From: an uncultured Pelagibacteraceae bacterium
GTDB lineage: Bacteria > Pseudomonadota > Alphaproteobacteria > Pelagibacterales > Pelagibacteraceae
Direction of reading: 5' to 3'
Assembly: GCA_902593905.1 (NCBI GenBank)
Contig: CACJKF010000001.1
Location: forward strand, 124,001 to 188,000
DNA length: 64,000 nt
In this document: piece by piece, positions 18,183 to 27,353 of the stretch
How the letters are laid out: each line of letters begins with the position of its first letter
Position numbering within the stretch: position 1 is the first letter of the stretch
Translations under genes and position numbers: made by a program
The notes under the pieces: generated by a model
The model's input: the letters and a program-made list of their open reading frames with translations, nothing else
Database searches by the model: none
What the model was told of the DNA's origin: nothing

Positions 18183-18964
18183 CGACAACAATTTCCGTAA
18201 TTAATCAAAAGGGTGGAGTGGGAAAAACAACAACGGTAATAAATTTAGCTGCCTCATTGTCCATTTTGGGTCAAACAAATCTTGTTATTGATCTGGATCC
18301 ACAGGGGAACGCCACAACAGGATTTGGAAAAAGCAACAGTGATGAAGATAAAAATATTTATAATCTATTGATCAAAAAAATTAGTCTTGCGCAGGCAATA
18401 CAAAAAACTAATATACAAAATTTAGATATTGTAGGGTCACATGTAAATTTATCTGGTTTAGAAGTTGAAACAGCAAATGATGCAAGAAGAGCATTTGTTT
18501 TAAAAGAAATTTTATCGTCAGAAAAATCAGGGTTACTTAAAAAGTATGATAATATATTTATAGATTGCCCGCCTTCTTTGAGCCTCCTTACAATTATGTC
18601 TTTAGTTGCATCCGACGAATTATTAGTTCCTTTACAAACAGAATTCTTTGCCTTGGAAGGAATCACTCAGCTAGTTAAAACAATTGATAGAATAAAAGAA
18701 AATTTAAATCCCACACTTTCTATTAGGGGAATATTGTTAACTATGTTTGATAAAAGAAACAAACTTTCATCAGAAGTAGACAGGGAAGCAAGAAATTATT
18801 TTAAAGACAAAGTTTATAAAACTGTAATTCAAAGAAATGTAAGATTGTCAGAAGCACCATCTCACGGCTTGCCTTGCGTTATTTACGATAAAAGTTGTGT
18901 TGGAAGTAAATCATACTTTAAGTTAGCTGAAGAATTTAAAAATAAGATAGAAAGCGCTGCATGA
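18179..18964 (+). CDS. parA: Chromosome partitioning ATPase ParA
   Basis: ParA is the deviant Walker ATPase that, with ParB on parS, moves newly replicated origins. The 261-residue protein has the deviant Walker A NQKGGVGKTTT (9-19, with the signature Lys11), DLDPQGNATTGFG and the Walker B region IFIDCPPSLSLLT, followed by LLVPLQTEFFALEGI and the ParA family TMFDKRNKLSSEV segment. No N-terminal DNA-binding extension is present, so it is the chromosomal Soj type. It overlaps rsmG upstream and parB downstream by ATGA junctions. Confidence 0.97.
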   Translation: MTTTISVINQKGGVGKTTTVINLAASLSILGQTNLVIDLDPQGNATTGFGKSNSDEDKNIYNLLIKKISLAQAIQKTNIQNLDIVGSHVNLSGLEVETANDARRAFVLKEILSSEKSGLLKKYDNIFIDCPPSLSLLTIMSLVASDELLVPLQTEFFALEGITQLVKTIDRIKENLNPTLSIRGILLTMFDKRNKLSSEVDREARNYFKDKVYKTVIQRNVRLSEAPSHGLPCVIYDKSCVGSKSYFKLAEEFKNKIESAA

Positions 18965-19815
18965 GTAAAGGAAAAAAAAAGGGATTAGGTCGAGGTTTAT
19001 CTGCTTTGTTTGGTGACGAAAAACCGAAAGAAGAAAAAAAAGAAAATATTAGTATAAACAAAGTTTTGATTGGCGATTTAAGTAGAAATCCTTACCAACC
19101 AAGGCAAAATTTTAGTGAAGAAAAATTAGAAGAATTAGCTAATTCAATTAAAAAAAATGGCATTATTCAGCCAATAGCTGTTAGACCAAGCAAATCAGGT
19201 TCAGAAAAATATGAAATAGTAGCGGGTGAAAGAAGGTGGTTAGCAGCGCAAAAAGCCGGATTACATGAAATCCCAGTAACTATACTAGAATTAAGTGACG
19301 TAGAATCTTTAGAAGTTGCGATAGTTGAGAATATACAGCGTGACGATCTTAATCCTATTGAAGAGGCAAGAGGCTATAAAAGATTAAATTCTGAATTTGA
19401 CTATGATCATGAAAGTATATCTAAACTTATGTCTAAAAGTAGGAGTCATATCAGTAACACGCTAAGACTGTTGACATTACCACAAGATGTTATTGCAATG
19501 TTAGAAGAAGGGACACTTACATCTGGTCAAGCGAGACCATTAATTGGATTATCTAATGCATCTTCCATTGCAGAGGAAATAGTGTCAAAAAATTATAGTG
19601 CAAGAAAAGTCGAATATTTAACGAGGTCAAAAAAGGGTACAAGTAAAGAAAAAAAAGAAGACGCAAACATTTTAAAAACTCAAGAAAAAATTGAAAAAGT
19701 TTTAGGATTAAAAATTAGAATTTCAAATAAAAAAAATAATTCAGGAAAATTGATTATAGAGTATAAAGATTTGGATCAATTTGAAATGATATCTAAGTTG
19801 TTGACTAAGCATTAG
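18961..19815 (+). CDS. parB: Chromosome partitioning protein ParB
   Basis: ParB is the CTPase clamp that loads at parS. The 284-residue protein starts with a basic GLGRGLSALFGD (the family ParA-interacting N-terminal motif, 8-19), followed by the CTP-binding domain with NPYQPRQNF, GIIQPIAVRP, the GERRWLAAQKAG (C-motif region) and AIVENIQRDDLNPIEEA. The helix-turn-helix follows (SISKLMSKSRSHISNTLRLL, about 154-173), and a short C-terminal dimerisation part ends the protein. The 3' end overlaps convergent holA by 11 bp. Two parS-like sites lie in nearby rsmG. Confidence 0.97.
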   Translation: MSKGKKKGLGRGLSALFGDEKPKEEKKENISINKVLIGDLSRNPYQPRQNFSEEKLEELANSIKKNGIIQPIAVRPSKSGSEKYEIVAGERRWLAAQKAGLHEIPVTILELSDVESLEVAIVENIQRDDLNPIEEARGYKRLNSEFDYDHESISKLMSKSRSHISNTLRLLTLPQDVIAMLEEGTLTSGQARPLIGLSNASSIAEEIVSKNYSARKVEYLTRSKKGTSKEKKEDANILKTQEKIEKVLGLKIRISNKKNNSGKLIIEYKDLDQFEMISKLLTKH

Positions 19816-20794
19816 CCATTTCGCATATATCAACAATCAGTTTCTTTATTATAATATTTTTATTAATTAAAGAATTTGACTTAAGTTGTATTTCAGTATC
19901 ATAAGTTTTTTTTTGTAATTTTTTTATTTTATCTATCCCCCATTTATTTGCTTGAATTGAAAAATTTGTTTTATCTTTCCAAAAGATAGGGGGTTTCAAA
20001 GCGTTTATCGCGCTTTCTAAACTCGTTGTAGTATCTCTATTACTTACTTGTAATAATCTATTTACATTATTATTAATCAAATTTAGATAATAAATGTTTT
20101 TTTCTGCTTCTATTACAGTAGTGCCTAATAATTTATTTGTTTTTACTTTCTCTCCCATAAGTGCAAAATCCTTTAAAATATTAAAATTACTATTGGTTTC
20201 TGGATCAAGAAGCTTTTTTAATTTTTCATCGTCAATTTTTTTATCATCAAATAAAGCTATTATTTTATTTAATTCATTATTAAGTTTGACTCTGTCTAGT
20301 CCGCTATTTTCAGTAATATAATTAAGATTATTAGGTGTTAAACCAATGAATCCGGCTAGTTTATTTTGTATAATTTTTTTAATAGTTATTTCGTTATCGT
20401 TGTAACATGGAATAGTCGCTAATTTGTCAGATTTTTCGAAATAGTTTCTCAATTTTGATTTTTTGTCTAATATTTCAGAAAATAAAAAAACCTGACAATC
20501 TGTATCTACTTCTTCTATTTCAAAAATTATCTCTAAAGCTTTGTCATTTGTATTTTCTATAAAAAAAATTTTTTCCTTTTGAAAAAGTGAAATATTATTT
20601 ATTTCGTTAAAAAATATATTGTTGTTTTGTAATATCTCCTCTTGATTAAATGATATAATTTCGGCCGTCTTATAATGTGATCTAATTAGTTTTTTAAAGT
20701 CACTTTTTAAACCTAGGTTTTCACCGTAAAATAAACTTATTCTATTATGAAGATCTTTAATACTTTGTTCTATTATATAACTTTTATAAATCAC
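19805..20794 (-). CDS. holA: DNA polymerase III delta subunit
   Basis: HolA is the clamp-loader subunit that opens the beta ring. This 329-residue protein is highly diverged: recognisable elements are the N-terminal FYGENLGLKSDFKKLIR (the degenerate P-loop region), a middle AAA+-like domain with VFLFSEILDKKSKLRNYFEKS, and a C-terminal helical collar (ALMGEKVKTNKLL to NSLINKNIIIKK). The identity is supported by position after lptE and leuS, an order conserved in alphaproteobacteria. Translation appears to start at GTG, 11 bases inside the end of lptE. The 3' end overlaps parB. Confidence 0.85.
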   Translation of the reverse strand: MIYKSYIIEQSIKDLHNRISLFYGENLGLKSDFKKLIRSHYKTAEIISFNQEEILQNNNIFFNEINNISLFQKEKIFFIENTNDKALEIIFEIEEVDTDCQVFLFSEILDKKSKLRNYFEKSDKLATIPCYNDNEITIKKIIQNKLAGFIGLTPNNLNYITENSGLDRVKLNNELNKIIALFDDKKIDDEKLKKLLDPETNSNFNILKDFALMGEKVKTNKLLGTTVIEAEKNIYYLNLINNNVNRLLQVSNRDTTTSLESAINALKPPIFWKDKTNFSIQANKWGIDKIKKLQKKTYDTEIQLKSNSLINKNIIIKKLIVDICEMANA

Positions 20795-21260
20795 TTAGTC
20801 TTCTATCTAATTTTTCTATAATTTCTTCTGAAATTCCTTTTTTAATAATTTCCATCAATTTTTTTTCATTTGACAGTGTTTGGACGTGTCTTATTCCAAC
20901 CTTATAATCTCCAGATTTTTTTACCACAAAGCTTTTAGTCTCTAACTTTCCTGGAATATTGTAATTAACAGTTGCGGACACGTCTAGTTGATATTTTACA
21001 ATTTCGTTTTTATCATTTTTTTCTTTAATCGATTTTGTTTTTTTCGTGTCCAAACTAATTTTTACTAAATTATTTGCATTTTTGTTAGAGAATAATAAAA
21101 TATTATTTTTAATCTCGTAATTTATTCTATTTTCCCCTTTAGTATTTATTTCAACGAAGTTTATATCTTTCAATCCCTCTTTCTTCATGACCTGAAAACC
21201 GCAGTTATTAAGTAGAAGAACAGAAAGAAAAACAATTATATTGGTTGTAAGTTTTTTCAT
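20784..21260 (-). CDS. lptE: LPS-assembly lipoprotein LptE
   Basis: LptE plugs the LptD outer-membrane barrel that inserts lipopolysaccharide. The 158-residue product has a lipoprotein signal ending LLLNNC with acylated Cys20, followed by GFQVM, as in the alphaproteobacterial LptE (RlpB) family. The body is beta-rich with EVNTKGE-like and RRLSDL ends. Sequence similarity is weak across the family, so the call relies on the lipobox, size and the conserved leuS-lptE-holA order. It overlaps leuS by ATGA and holA by 11 bases. Confidence 0.8.
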   Translation of the reverse strand: MKKLTTNIIVFLSVLLLNNCGFQVMKKEGLKDINFVEINTKGENRINYEIKNNILLFSNKNANNLVKISLDTKKTKSIKEKNDKNEIVKYQLDVSATVNYNIPGKLETKSFVVKKSGDYKVGIRHVQTLSNEKKLMEIIKKGISEEIIEKLDRRLSDL

Positions 21261-23779
21261 TTTTTATCCACTATATAATTAATAATTTTATTTTTAACGA
21301 ATATTGTTCTTAAAATTCTCTTATTTTCTAAATATTTTTTTGCTTTAGAATTTGAGATGACAATTTTATTAATTTCTTCTTCCATTAAATTTTGTTTTAT
21401 TTCAATAATATCTCTCGTTTTACCATCGACTTGAATAGCTAATTTAGTTTGGTTAATTGTATATTTTTCATCAATTTTTGGCCATTCATTTAAATTTTTA
21501 CATTTTAGTAACTCCAAACATTCATTAGCAAGATGAGGTGTAAAAGGTATCATCAACTTCATAACTTTTGTTAAATTATCAATAAGAATTTTTTTTCGAA
21601 TCCCAGAGCTTGGAGTTTTTTTGAAAAAATTGTAAATTTCATAAAAATGTGCAATAGAAACATTAAATCTAAAGCTTTCGATTGATGCATCAATTTTATT
21701 TACAAAATTATTTATTTCTGAAATAAATTTATTCTCTTTTTTCTCATCTTTTTGTAATTCCTTCATATTCAATATTGACATATTAAGGTTCCATATTTTC
21801 TGAAGAAACTTATTTGCAGAAGCTACACCACTGTCAGACCATTGCACGTCTTTTTCTGGTGGACTGTCTGATAAAATAAACCACCTTACGGAGTCAGCAC
21901 CATATTGCTCAATCATAGTTTCAGGATCAATTGTATTTTTTTTTGATTTAGACATTGACTCAGCAGGTCCGACTATGACCTTACTTTTGTCTTGTATTTT
22001 TAATACTGTGTTTGAGTCAACTCTTATAACTTCATCTGGATACAACCAATTACCAGATTGATCTTTATATGATTCATGACACACCATTCCTTGGGTGAAT
22101 AAATTTTTAAACGGCTCGTCTAATTTAATTTTTTTATTATATTTGTTTATTCCTTTTGTAAAAAATCTTGAATATAGTAAGTGCAATATTGCGTGCTCAA
22201 TACCACCTATGTATTGATCAACAGGCATCCAATAATTTACCTCTTTTTCATTGAATGGTGAGGCCTTATGATTAGGCGAGCAAAATCTTAAAAAATACCA
22301 AGATGAGTCAACAAATGTATCTAGGGTGTCGGTTTCTCTTATTGCTTTTTTTCCTGTTGATTTTTGAACTGTATTTTTCCAAGACGGATGTTTTTCAAGT
22401 GGATTTCCTTGAGATTGAAGGTCTATATCTTCTGGTAATTCTATTGGCAATTCATCTTTTTCAACTGGCACAACCGAGCCATCTTCTAAATAAATCATAG
22501 GAATAGGGCATCCCCAGTATCTTTGTCGAGAAATTCCCCAGTCTTTTAATCGGTATAAAGTTTTTCTCTTTCCTAAACCTTCTTTTTCGATTTGATCAAT
22601 AATTTTATCTTTGGCTTTACTTACCTCTAGATTATTTAAGAAATCTGAATTGATCAATTTTCCATTCCCCGTAAAAGCTTCACTAAGAGCTAAGTCGCTA
22701 TCGTTTGACACTACTTTAATAATTTCTAAATCATATTTTTTAGCAAAGTCAAAATCTCTTTGATCATGAGCTGGACATCCGAATATCGCACCACTTCCGT
22801 AATCCATTAAAACAAAATTAGCAAAATATATTGGTATTTTTTTGTTATTAATAAAGGGGTGTTCTACAAATGCTCCAGTGTTGTAGCCAACTTTTTCTGC
22901 ATTAGCTAAAGCCTCTTCTGTTGTACCAGTTTTATCACATTCCTTTTTAAATTTTTCAAAATCCGGTTTATTTCTAAAATTTTTATTAAAGGGATGATCT
23001 ACTGATAAAGCAATAAAGCTTGCCCCAAAAATTGTATCCGGACGAGTCGTAAAAACATTAATTTTTTCATTTTTTGATTTAATTTTAAAATTTATTTCAC
23101 ATCCATAAGATTTTCCAATCCAATTTTTTTGCATAAGTTTTACTTTTTCTGGCCATCCTTTTAGATTTTCCAAATCTTTTAAAAGTTCTTCCGAAAATTT
23201 AGTAATGTTAAAAAACCATTGATTTAGTTTTTTTCTTTCTACCGGAACATTTGATCTCCAGCCTTTTCCATCAATTACTTGCTCATTTGCTAAGACTGTT
23301 TTTTCTACTGGATCCCAGTTTACGTAGGTTTCTTTTCTAGAAACTAAGCCCTCTTTAAAGAAATCAATAAATAGCTCCTGCTGATGCTTATAATAATTTT
23401 TATCGCAAGTGGAAATTTCTAAATCCCAATCAATTGATAACCCGAGCATCTTTAGTTGTTTTTTCATGGTTAAAATGTTCTGATTAGTCCATTTTCTTGG
23501 GTGAAGTTTATTAGCTTTAGATGCATTTTCAGCCGGCAAGCCAAATGCATCCCAACCCATAGGATGTAAAACATTAAAACCATTTAAATATTTATAACGT
23601 GCAATCACGTCACCAATAGTATAATTTCTTACATGACCCATATGTATTTTGCCAGATGGATATGGAAACATCTCCAAGCAATAAAATTTTTTCGATTTCG
23701 GGTTTTTATTATATAATTTTAAGCTTTCGAATTTTAATTGCCATTTTTTTTCAACTTTTTGAAAGCTAAATCTTTCCAT
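21257..23779 (-). CDS. leuS: Leucyl-tRNA synthetase
   Basis: LeuRS charges tRNA-Leu. The 840-residue class I synthetase has the HIGH-type motif [12 protein letters not shown] (about 47), the zinc-less editing domain with [12 protein letters not shown], the LeuRS-specific [15 protein letters not shown], and the KMSKS-type loop SMSKSKKNT, followed by an anticodon-binding domain and a small C-terminal domain. The length is close to the bacterial norm. It leads the unit leuS-lptE-holA; the upstream neighbour, 8 bases away, encodes a DUF3576 lipoprotein in the same direction. Confidence 0.97.
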   Translation of the reverse strand: MERFSFQKVEKKWQLKFESLKLYNKNPKSKKFYCLEMFPYPSGKIHMGHVRNYTIGDVIARYKYLNGFNVLHPMGWDAFGLPAENASKANKLHPRKWTNQNILTMKKQLKMLGLSIDWDLEISTCDKNYYKHQQELFIDFFKEGLVSRKETYVNWDPVEKTVLANEQVIDGKGWRSNVPVERKKLNQWFFNITKFSEELLKDLENLKGWPEKVKLMQKNWIGKSYGCEINFKIKSKNEKINVFTTRPDTIFGASFIALSVDHPFNKNFRNKPDFEKFKKECDKTGTTEEALANAEKVGYNTGAFVEHPFINNKKIPIYFANFVLMDYGSGAIFGCPAHDQRDFDFAKKYDLEIIKVVSNDSDLALSEAFTGNGKLINSDFLNNLEVSKAKDKIIDQIEKEGLGKRKTLYRLKDWGISRQRYWGCPIPMIYLEDGSVVPVEKDELPIELPEDIDLQSQGNPLEKHPSWKNTVQKSTGKKAIRETDTLDTFVDSSWYFLRFCSPNHKASPFNEKEVNYWMPVDQYIGGIEHAILHLLYSRFFTKGINKYNKKIKLDEPFKNLFTQGMVCHESYKDQSGNWLYPDEVIRVDSNTVLKIQDKSKVIVGPAESMSKSKKNTIDPETMIEQYGADSVRWFILSDSPPEKDVQWSDSGVASANKFLQKIWNLNMSILNMKELQKDEKKENKFISEINNFVNKIDASIESFRFNVSIAHFYEIYNFFKKTPSSGIRKKILIDNLTKVMKLMIPFTPHLANECLELLKCKNLNEWPKIDEKYTINQTKLAIQVDGKTRDIIEIKQNLMEEEINKIVISNSKAKKYLENKRILRTIFVKNKIINYIVDKK

Positions 23780-23787
23780 TAAGATCT

Positions 23788-24306
23788 TTATCTTTTTTTC
23801 TTTTTTTTATCTTCGACTTGCAGCAAAGCTGCTTTTCTTATAATTGTGCTCGTAAGTTCTTCACTAATCTTTGATTTATTTAGAAGAACTGTTTTACAAT
23901 TTTGAACAGTAGAACAGTTTTTTTTATGTATAATAATTTTAACACTATCACTCCTTACTTCATTTGATAAGAATCTTACAGAAATTTTAATGGACTCTTT
24001 TTCATTGTTGTTTTCAGAATACCAATCGGTAACAATCATTCCTCCAGAGTAATCAACTGTAGACAAAGGCATGAAATCTAAAATTTCCAGCGAAGCTCTC
24101 CACAAAGGGTTTGAAGTACTAAATTCGTAGGTAGTTTTCCTATTTAATATACCACCCATACTTACTCCTCTACCTTCTTCTACGTTTTTCCTAGCTTTAG
24201 CTTTTGCAGTATCAGGCATAGTTCTTTGATCAACAGGTTTATAGAATCCGCAAGAAAGAAGAGGAAATGAGATTAGTATTAATTGTAAGATTTTTAATAT
24301 TTTCAT
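23788..24306 (-). CDS. DUF3576 domain lipoprotein
   Basis: A 172-residue putative lipoprotein with signal peptide [14 protein letters not shown] (acylated Cys19) that matches the alphaproteobacterial DUF3576 family. Visible family segments are [33 protein letters not shown] and [14 protein letters not shown]. Function is unknown; location upstream of leuS-lptE is conserved in this group and may hint at outer-membrane assembly, but that is inference. An in-frame ATG at 24330 is possible, but 24306 gives the cleaner lipoprotein signal. The long porin leader lies upstream. Confidence 0.85.
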   Translation of the reverse strand: MKILKILQLILISFPLLSCGFYKPVDQRTMPDTAKAKARKNVEEGRGVSMGGILNRKTTYEFSTSNPLWRASLEILDFMPLSTVDYSGGMIVTDWYSENNNEKESIKISVRFLSNEVRSDSVKIIIHKKNCSTVQNCKTVLLNKSKISEELTSTIIRKAALLQVEDKKKKKR

Positions 24307-24401
24307 GATAAATCTATTTATAAATATCATAATTTAAAAAAAAATTACGTAATATTAGATGAGCGAAAAAAAAACGAATTTTTTCATCAAATTCAACTGT
24401 A

Positions 24402-24425
24402 TTATGTTGCATAAATACAACATAA
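24402..24425. promoter_or_regulatory. Inverted repeat in the porin leader
   Basis: Bases TTATGTTG (24402-24409) and CAACATAA (24418-24425) are perfect inverted repeats of 8 bp separated by an 8-base spacer. They lie about 108 bases upstream of the porin start and 96 bases upstream of the divergent DUF3576 start. The arrangement fits an operator for a dimeric regulator or an RNA hairpin in a long leader. Which of the two cannot be told from sequence, and no regulator is identified. Confidence 0.5.
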
Positions 24426-24478
24426 GTTAATAAAAACTACTAAAAATAGGGAAAAAGCGATTTATTCAGCAAAAATTT

Positions 24479-24491
24479 GGTAATTATTACC
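24479..24491. promoter_or_regulatory. Perfect 13-base palindrome upstream of the porin gene
   Basis: GGTAATTATTACC is a perfect palindrome around a central T. It lies 42 bases upstream of the porin ATG, in an otherwise A/T-only stretch (TTTAATAATAATTATTAAATC follows). It may be an operator or promoter element controlling porin expression; the porin gene has a clear ribosome-binding sequence AAGGA 6 bases before its ATG. The regulator is unknown. Confidence 0.45.
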
Positions 24492-24532
24492 CGTTTAATA
24501 ATAATTATTAAATCTAATAACAAAGGAAAAAT

Positions 24533-25624
24533 ATGAGAAATATAATCAAAACTCTAGTTGTTTTATTCTCAGCTTCTTTATTTTCTGTAGTAGCAAAAGC
24601 AGGTGAACTATCAGTAACAGGTTCAGCTACAGCTACTTTAGTTCATAACGGCGGAGTAAATCACCTAGGAAAAGGTTTGGGTATAACTAACGAACTTATG
24701 TTCAGCGCTACAGGCGAATTGGACAACGGTTACTCTTGGAAATACCACACTGAGTTAGATATGGCTGATGGCGGTGCTGCAAGCAACGACGATACAGCTT
24801 TAGTAATCACATTAGGTGACATGGGTACTTTAGGTATTTATGATGCTGAAGGTGGATTATCTACAGAAACTGGTTACGGTATCGGTGCAGTAGGAGTTGG
24901 TCAAGACTATTCTAACACTATGACGCAAACTGGTATGGGAACAGATATCTCAAGTGATACAAACATAACGTACACAATGCCATCAGGACTATTACCTTTT
25001 GGAATCGTAGGTGCAGTAGGATACGCTCCGAACACAGCTGACGGTCAAGGTAACAGCCAGAAAAATACTGGTGCATTGAACGTTGTAGACGCTGACGGAC
25101 AAAATGCAACACAATACAGACTAACAGCTGCTCCAATCGATGGTTTAAAAATTGGTGCTGACTATTACGAAGTAGGTGGAGCTTCTTCAGCTTTAGGTCA
25201 AGAGCATACTTCAGGTAACTACTACGCGCAGTATGCAATTGGTAACTTTAAAGTTGGTATGTTCCAAGGTTACATGGAAACAGGTGTAGCAAACAAACAT
25301 GCTACAGCGAGTGCTGATACAGCAACTGCTAAAAATGGTGACAGATATGACTCTGATGGTTTCGGTATAGAATTTGCCGTAAATGATCAGGTGTCTGTTT
25401 CATATTCAGAAGAAGAGTATGAAAGAACTGACTACCAAACAATAACTGCAGGATCTTCAACAAGAGTTGTATCTTCAGTAACTTCAGATGCTAAATACAT
25501 TCAAGCAGCTTACAATATCGGTGGAGCAACTGTGGGCGTAGCTCTAGTTGACACTGATAATTCTGACTTTACAGCTGGTCGAGAAGAGAGCAGAACTGTA
25601 TTCTCAATTGCAATGGAATTTTAA
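24533..25624 (+). CDS. Outer-membrane porin (16-stranded beta-barrel type)
   Basis: A 363-residue porin for passive uptake of small hydrophilic solutes. It has a signal peptide with cleavage expected after VVAKA (residues 19-23), a mature start GELSVTGSATATL, repeated amphipathic strands with Tyr/Trp girdles (for example SWKYHTELDMA, TQYRLTAAP, KIGADYYEVGG, YAQYAIGNFKVGMF) and the terminal FSIAMEF with C-terminal Phe, the classical outer-membrane insertion signal. Codon use here is richer in G and C than in its neighbours, consistent with high expression. A strong hairpin terminator follows 20 bases after the stop. Substrate is not inferable. Confidence 0.93.
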   Translation: MRNIIKTLVVLFSASLFSVVAKAGELSVTGSATATLVHNGGVNHLGKGLGITNELMFSATGELDNGYSWKYHTELDMADGGAASNDDTALVITLGDMGTLGIYDAEGGLSTETGYGIGAVGVGQDYSNTMTQTGMGTDISSDTNITYTMPSGLLPFGIVGAVGYAPNTADGQGNSQKNTGALNVVDADGQNATQYRLTAAPIDGLKIGADYYEVGGASSALGQEHTSGNYYAQYAIGNFKVGMFQGYMETGVANKHATASADTATAKNGDRYDSDGFGIEFAVNDQVSVSYSEEEYERTDYQTITAGSSTRVVSSVTSDAKYIQAAYNIGGATVGVALVDTDNSDFTAGREESRTVFSIAMEF

Positions 25625-25642
25625 TTGAGACTTAATAGTTAA

Positions 25643-26215
25643 TTAAAAAAGCCGGTCAAATATGGCCGGCTTTTTTTTTACCTCTGATAAAATAGCAAAC
25701 CCATCACTTTTCACATTTTTAAGCTTGTTTAAATTAGAAATTTTTATTCCACCAAGAGGAATTATTTTGTTTAGGTAAGTGAAAATATATCTGTTGAACT
25801 TTATTACGCCCAAATATCTATCATTTTTCTTGTAATCAACTACAAATAATTTTGATAATAAAATATAACTACACCCTTGTAATTTTTTCATGAAGATTTC
25901 TTTATGGTTATGTGCTGATCCAATAATTTCAAAGTTGAATTTTTTTAAATGCAAAGATTTAAAATTTCTATTATGAGCTGAAATATAAAGCCCATCAGAT
26001 TTTAAATTGACTCCCAATTGAATGTTGTTAGCAACAAAAAACTTAATTTTTTTAATCTTGCATGTTTTTCTAAACTTTATTAAATGATCTAAATTATCGA
26101 TTTTACCATTATTTCTGTAAATAATGATAAACTTATTACTTTTTTTAATGTTTCTTAAATTTATATCTTTGATACTTTCTACGATAAAAAAATATTTTTT
26201 TTTAAAAGTAAACAT
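25643..26215 (-). CDS. ThiE/TenI-like thiamine phosphate synthase family protein
   Basis: A 190-residue TIM-barrel protein resembling the thiamine-phosphate synthase/TenI family. Elements include FFVANNIQLGVNLKSDGLYI (two parts; ThiE-type DGVHLG region), FEIIGSAHNHKEI (iGiSah motif), GCSYILLSKLF and IIPLGGIKISNLNKLK with a terminal DGFAILSEVKKKPA. The family either couples thiazole and pyrimidine phosphates to thiamine phosphate (ThiE) or aromatises the thiazole (TenI); which applies is unclear. ATG 26215 is chosen because the next 37 codons upstream do not match the family and lie inside yggS. The start codon abuts the yggS ATG, and the C-terminus overlaps the porin terminator. Confidence 0.72.
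   Translation of the reverse strand: MFTFKKKYFFIVESIKDINLRNIKKSNKFIIIYRNNGKIDNLDHLIKFRKTCKIKKIKFFVANNIQLGVNLKSDGLYISAHNRNFKSLHLKKFNFEIIGSAHNHKEIFMKKLQGCSYILLSKLFVVDYKKNDRYLGVIKFNRYIFTYLNKIIPLGGIKISNLNKLKNVKSDGFAILSEVKKKPAIFDRLF
25645..25679 (+). terminator. Strong rho-independent terminator after the porin gene
   Basis: GCCGG and CCGGC (25651-25655 and 25666-25670), flanked by A6 on the left and T9 on the right, give a stem of about 10-11 bp with a 10-base loop, followed by a T run. This is the strongest hairpin seen in the window. Because the arms are flanked by A and T runs, it could also work in the reverse direction. It overlaps the extreme C-terminus and stop codon of the opposing ThiE-like gene (25643-26215). 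Confidence 0.92.
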
Positions 26216-26866
26216 ATGAGCAGCATAATAGAAAGATTTGATAAAATAAATTCTAATATAAAAAAAATTAAATCTGAGCGTTCTGTAAATATTGTAGCAG
26301 TAAGTAAAACGTTTTCTTTCGAGCATATAAAACCCTTAATTGATCATGGACATACACATTTTGGGGAAAACAAAGTTCAGGAGGCTCTTGCAAAGTGGTC
26401 AAATTATAAAAGGGAAAATCAACATCTAAAACTTCATATGGTTGGTAAATTGCAAAGCAATAAAGCAAAAGATGCATATAAATTATTCGATTATATTCAT
26501 TCTTTAGACAGCAAAAAACTTGCAGATATTTTTTCAAAATGTGAGAAAGACAATAAGAAAAAGATTAAATATTTTATTCAAGTAAACATTGGCAATGAAT
26601 TACAAAAATCTGGCTTACCAATAGATGAAGTAGAGACCTTTTATAACTATTGTATAAAAGAAAAAAATTTAAATATTTTAGGCCTAATGGCTATACCTCC
26701 TAACGATGAAAATACCCTCCAATATTTTAAACATTTAAATAATTTAAATGCGTCCCTGGGTTTAAAAGAACTTAGTATGGGAATGTCATCTGATTACTTA
26801 GACGCTATAAAATTTAATGCCACTTTCGTTAGAATTGGAAGTTCTATATTTGGACCTAGGTCTTAA
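26216..26866 (+). CDS. YggS/PROSC family pyridoxal 5'-phosphate homeostasis protein
   Basis: A 216-residue PLP-binding protein related to E. coli YggS and human PLPBP, which buffer cellular PLP. The PLP-lysine motif is VNIVAVSKTF (24-33), followed by GHTHFGENKVQEALAKW, HMVGKLQSNKAK, LNILGLMAIPP, and the phosphate-binding GMSSDYLDAI with VRIGSSIFGPR at the end. All are typical. The ATG at 26216 abuts the opposite-strand ATG of the ThiE-like gene (CATATG), so the upstream region lies in that gene's coding sequence. The 3' end overlaps the L,D-transpeptidase gene by 11 bp. Confidence 0.94.
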   Translation: MSSIIERFDKINSNIKKIKSERSVNIVAVSKTFSFEHIKPLIDHGHTHFGENKVQEALAKWSNYKRENQHLKLHMVGKLQSNKAKDAYKLFDYIHSLDSKKLADIFSKCEKDNKKKIKYFIQVNIGNELQKSGLPIDEVETFYNYCIKEKNLNILGLMAIPPNDENTLQYFKHLNNLNASLGLKELSMGMSSDYLDAIKFNATFVRIGSSIFGPRS

Positions 26867-27353
26867 TAATTTCTACCTTAGTATTTTTTTTAACTACCTC
26901 GGCTAATTTTTTTAAATTTCTTTTTTCAATAGCGATACACCCCTCAGTAGGTTCGAATTTTTTTTTTGCAACATGTAAAAAAATTGCACTTCCTTTATTT
27001 TTTCTAGTAGGATTCATATTATAATTTAACACAAAAATAATATCGTAAATATTATCTGATCTAAAAAGTTTTTCAGATTTAAATTTAAATGGATATTTTA
27101 TAAGTTTGTTATATTTATTTGATTTTGGATCATCACACCAGCCCATATTCTCTTTTATGAAATTTTTCCTAATTTTTGTTTTAAAATTCTTAATTCTATC
27201 TTTCCTATATAATACTTGTCTTATTTTAAATAAACCTATTGGAGTGATCAAATCTCCTTCCTTTTTTTTTATATTAATTCCTCTTTTACCAATAGCGCAT
27301 TTTACTTTATAATGACCATAACTAAGAATTTTATTTTTTATAATTATATGCAT
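26856..27353 (-). CDS. L,D-transpeptidase catalytic domain protein
   Basis: A 165-residue YkuD/ErfK-type domain protein. The active-site region ends with GCIAIEKRNL preceded by a His in FLHVAKKKFEPTE, matching the family H-x-n-S/T-x-G-C pattern with the nucleophile Cys in the GCIAI motif; GDLITPIGLFKIRQVLY is the other conserved segment. Such enzymes make or break L,D-crosslinks in peptidoglycan or attach lipoproteins to it. No signal peptide is obvious at the N-terminus (MHIIIKNKILSYGHYKVK), so export, or a start further inside, is uncertain. The start codon overlaps that of the downstream plus-strand regulator (ATGCAT). Confidence 0.84.
   Translation of the reverse strand: MHIIIKNKILSYGHYKVKCAIGKRGINIKKKEGDLITPIGLFKIRQVLYRKDRIKNFKTKIRKNFIKENMGWCDDPKSNKYNKLIKYPFKFKSEKLFRSDNIYDIIFVLNYNMNPTRKNKGSAIFLHVAKKKFEPTEGCIAIEKRNLKKLAEVVKKNTKVEIIKT

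Noticed and set aside
24359-24430. A 23-codon frame starting ATG AGC GAA in the porin leader
   Set aside because: It is short, spans the palindrome, has no ribosome-binding signal and no similarity to a known peptide.
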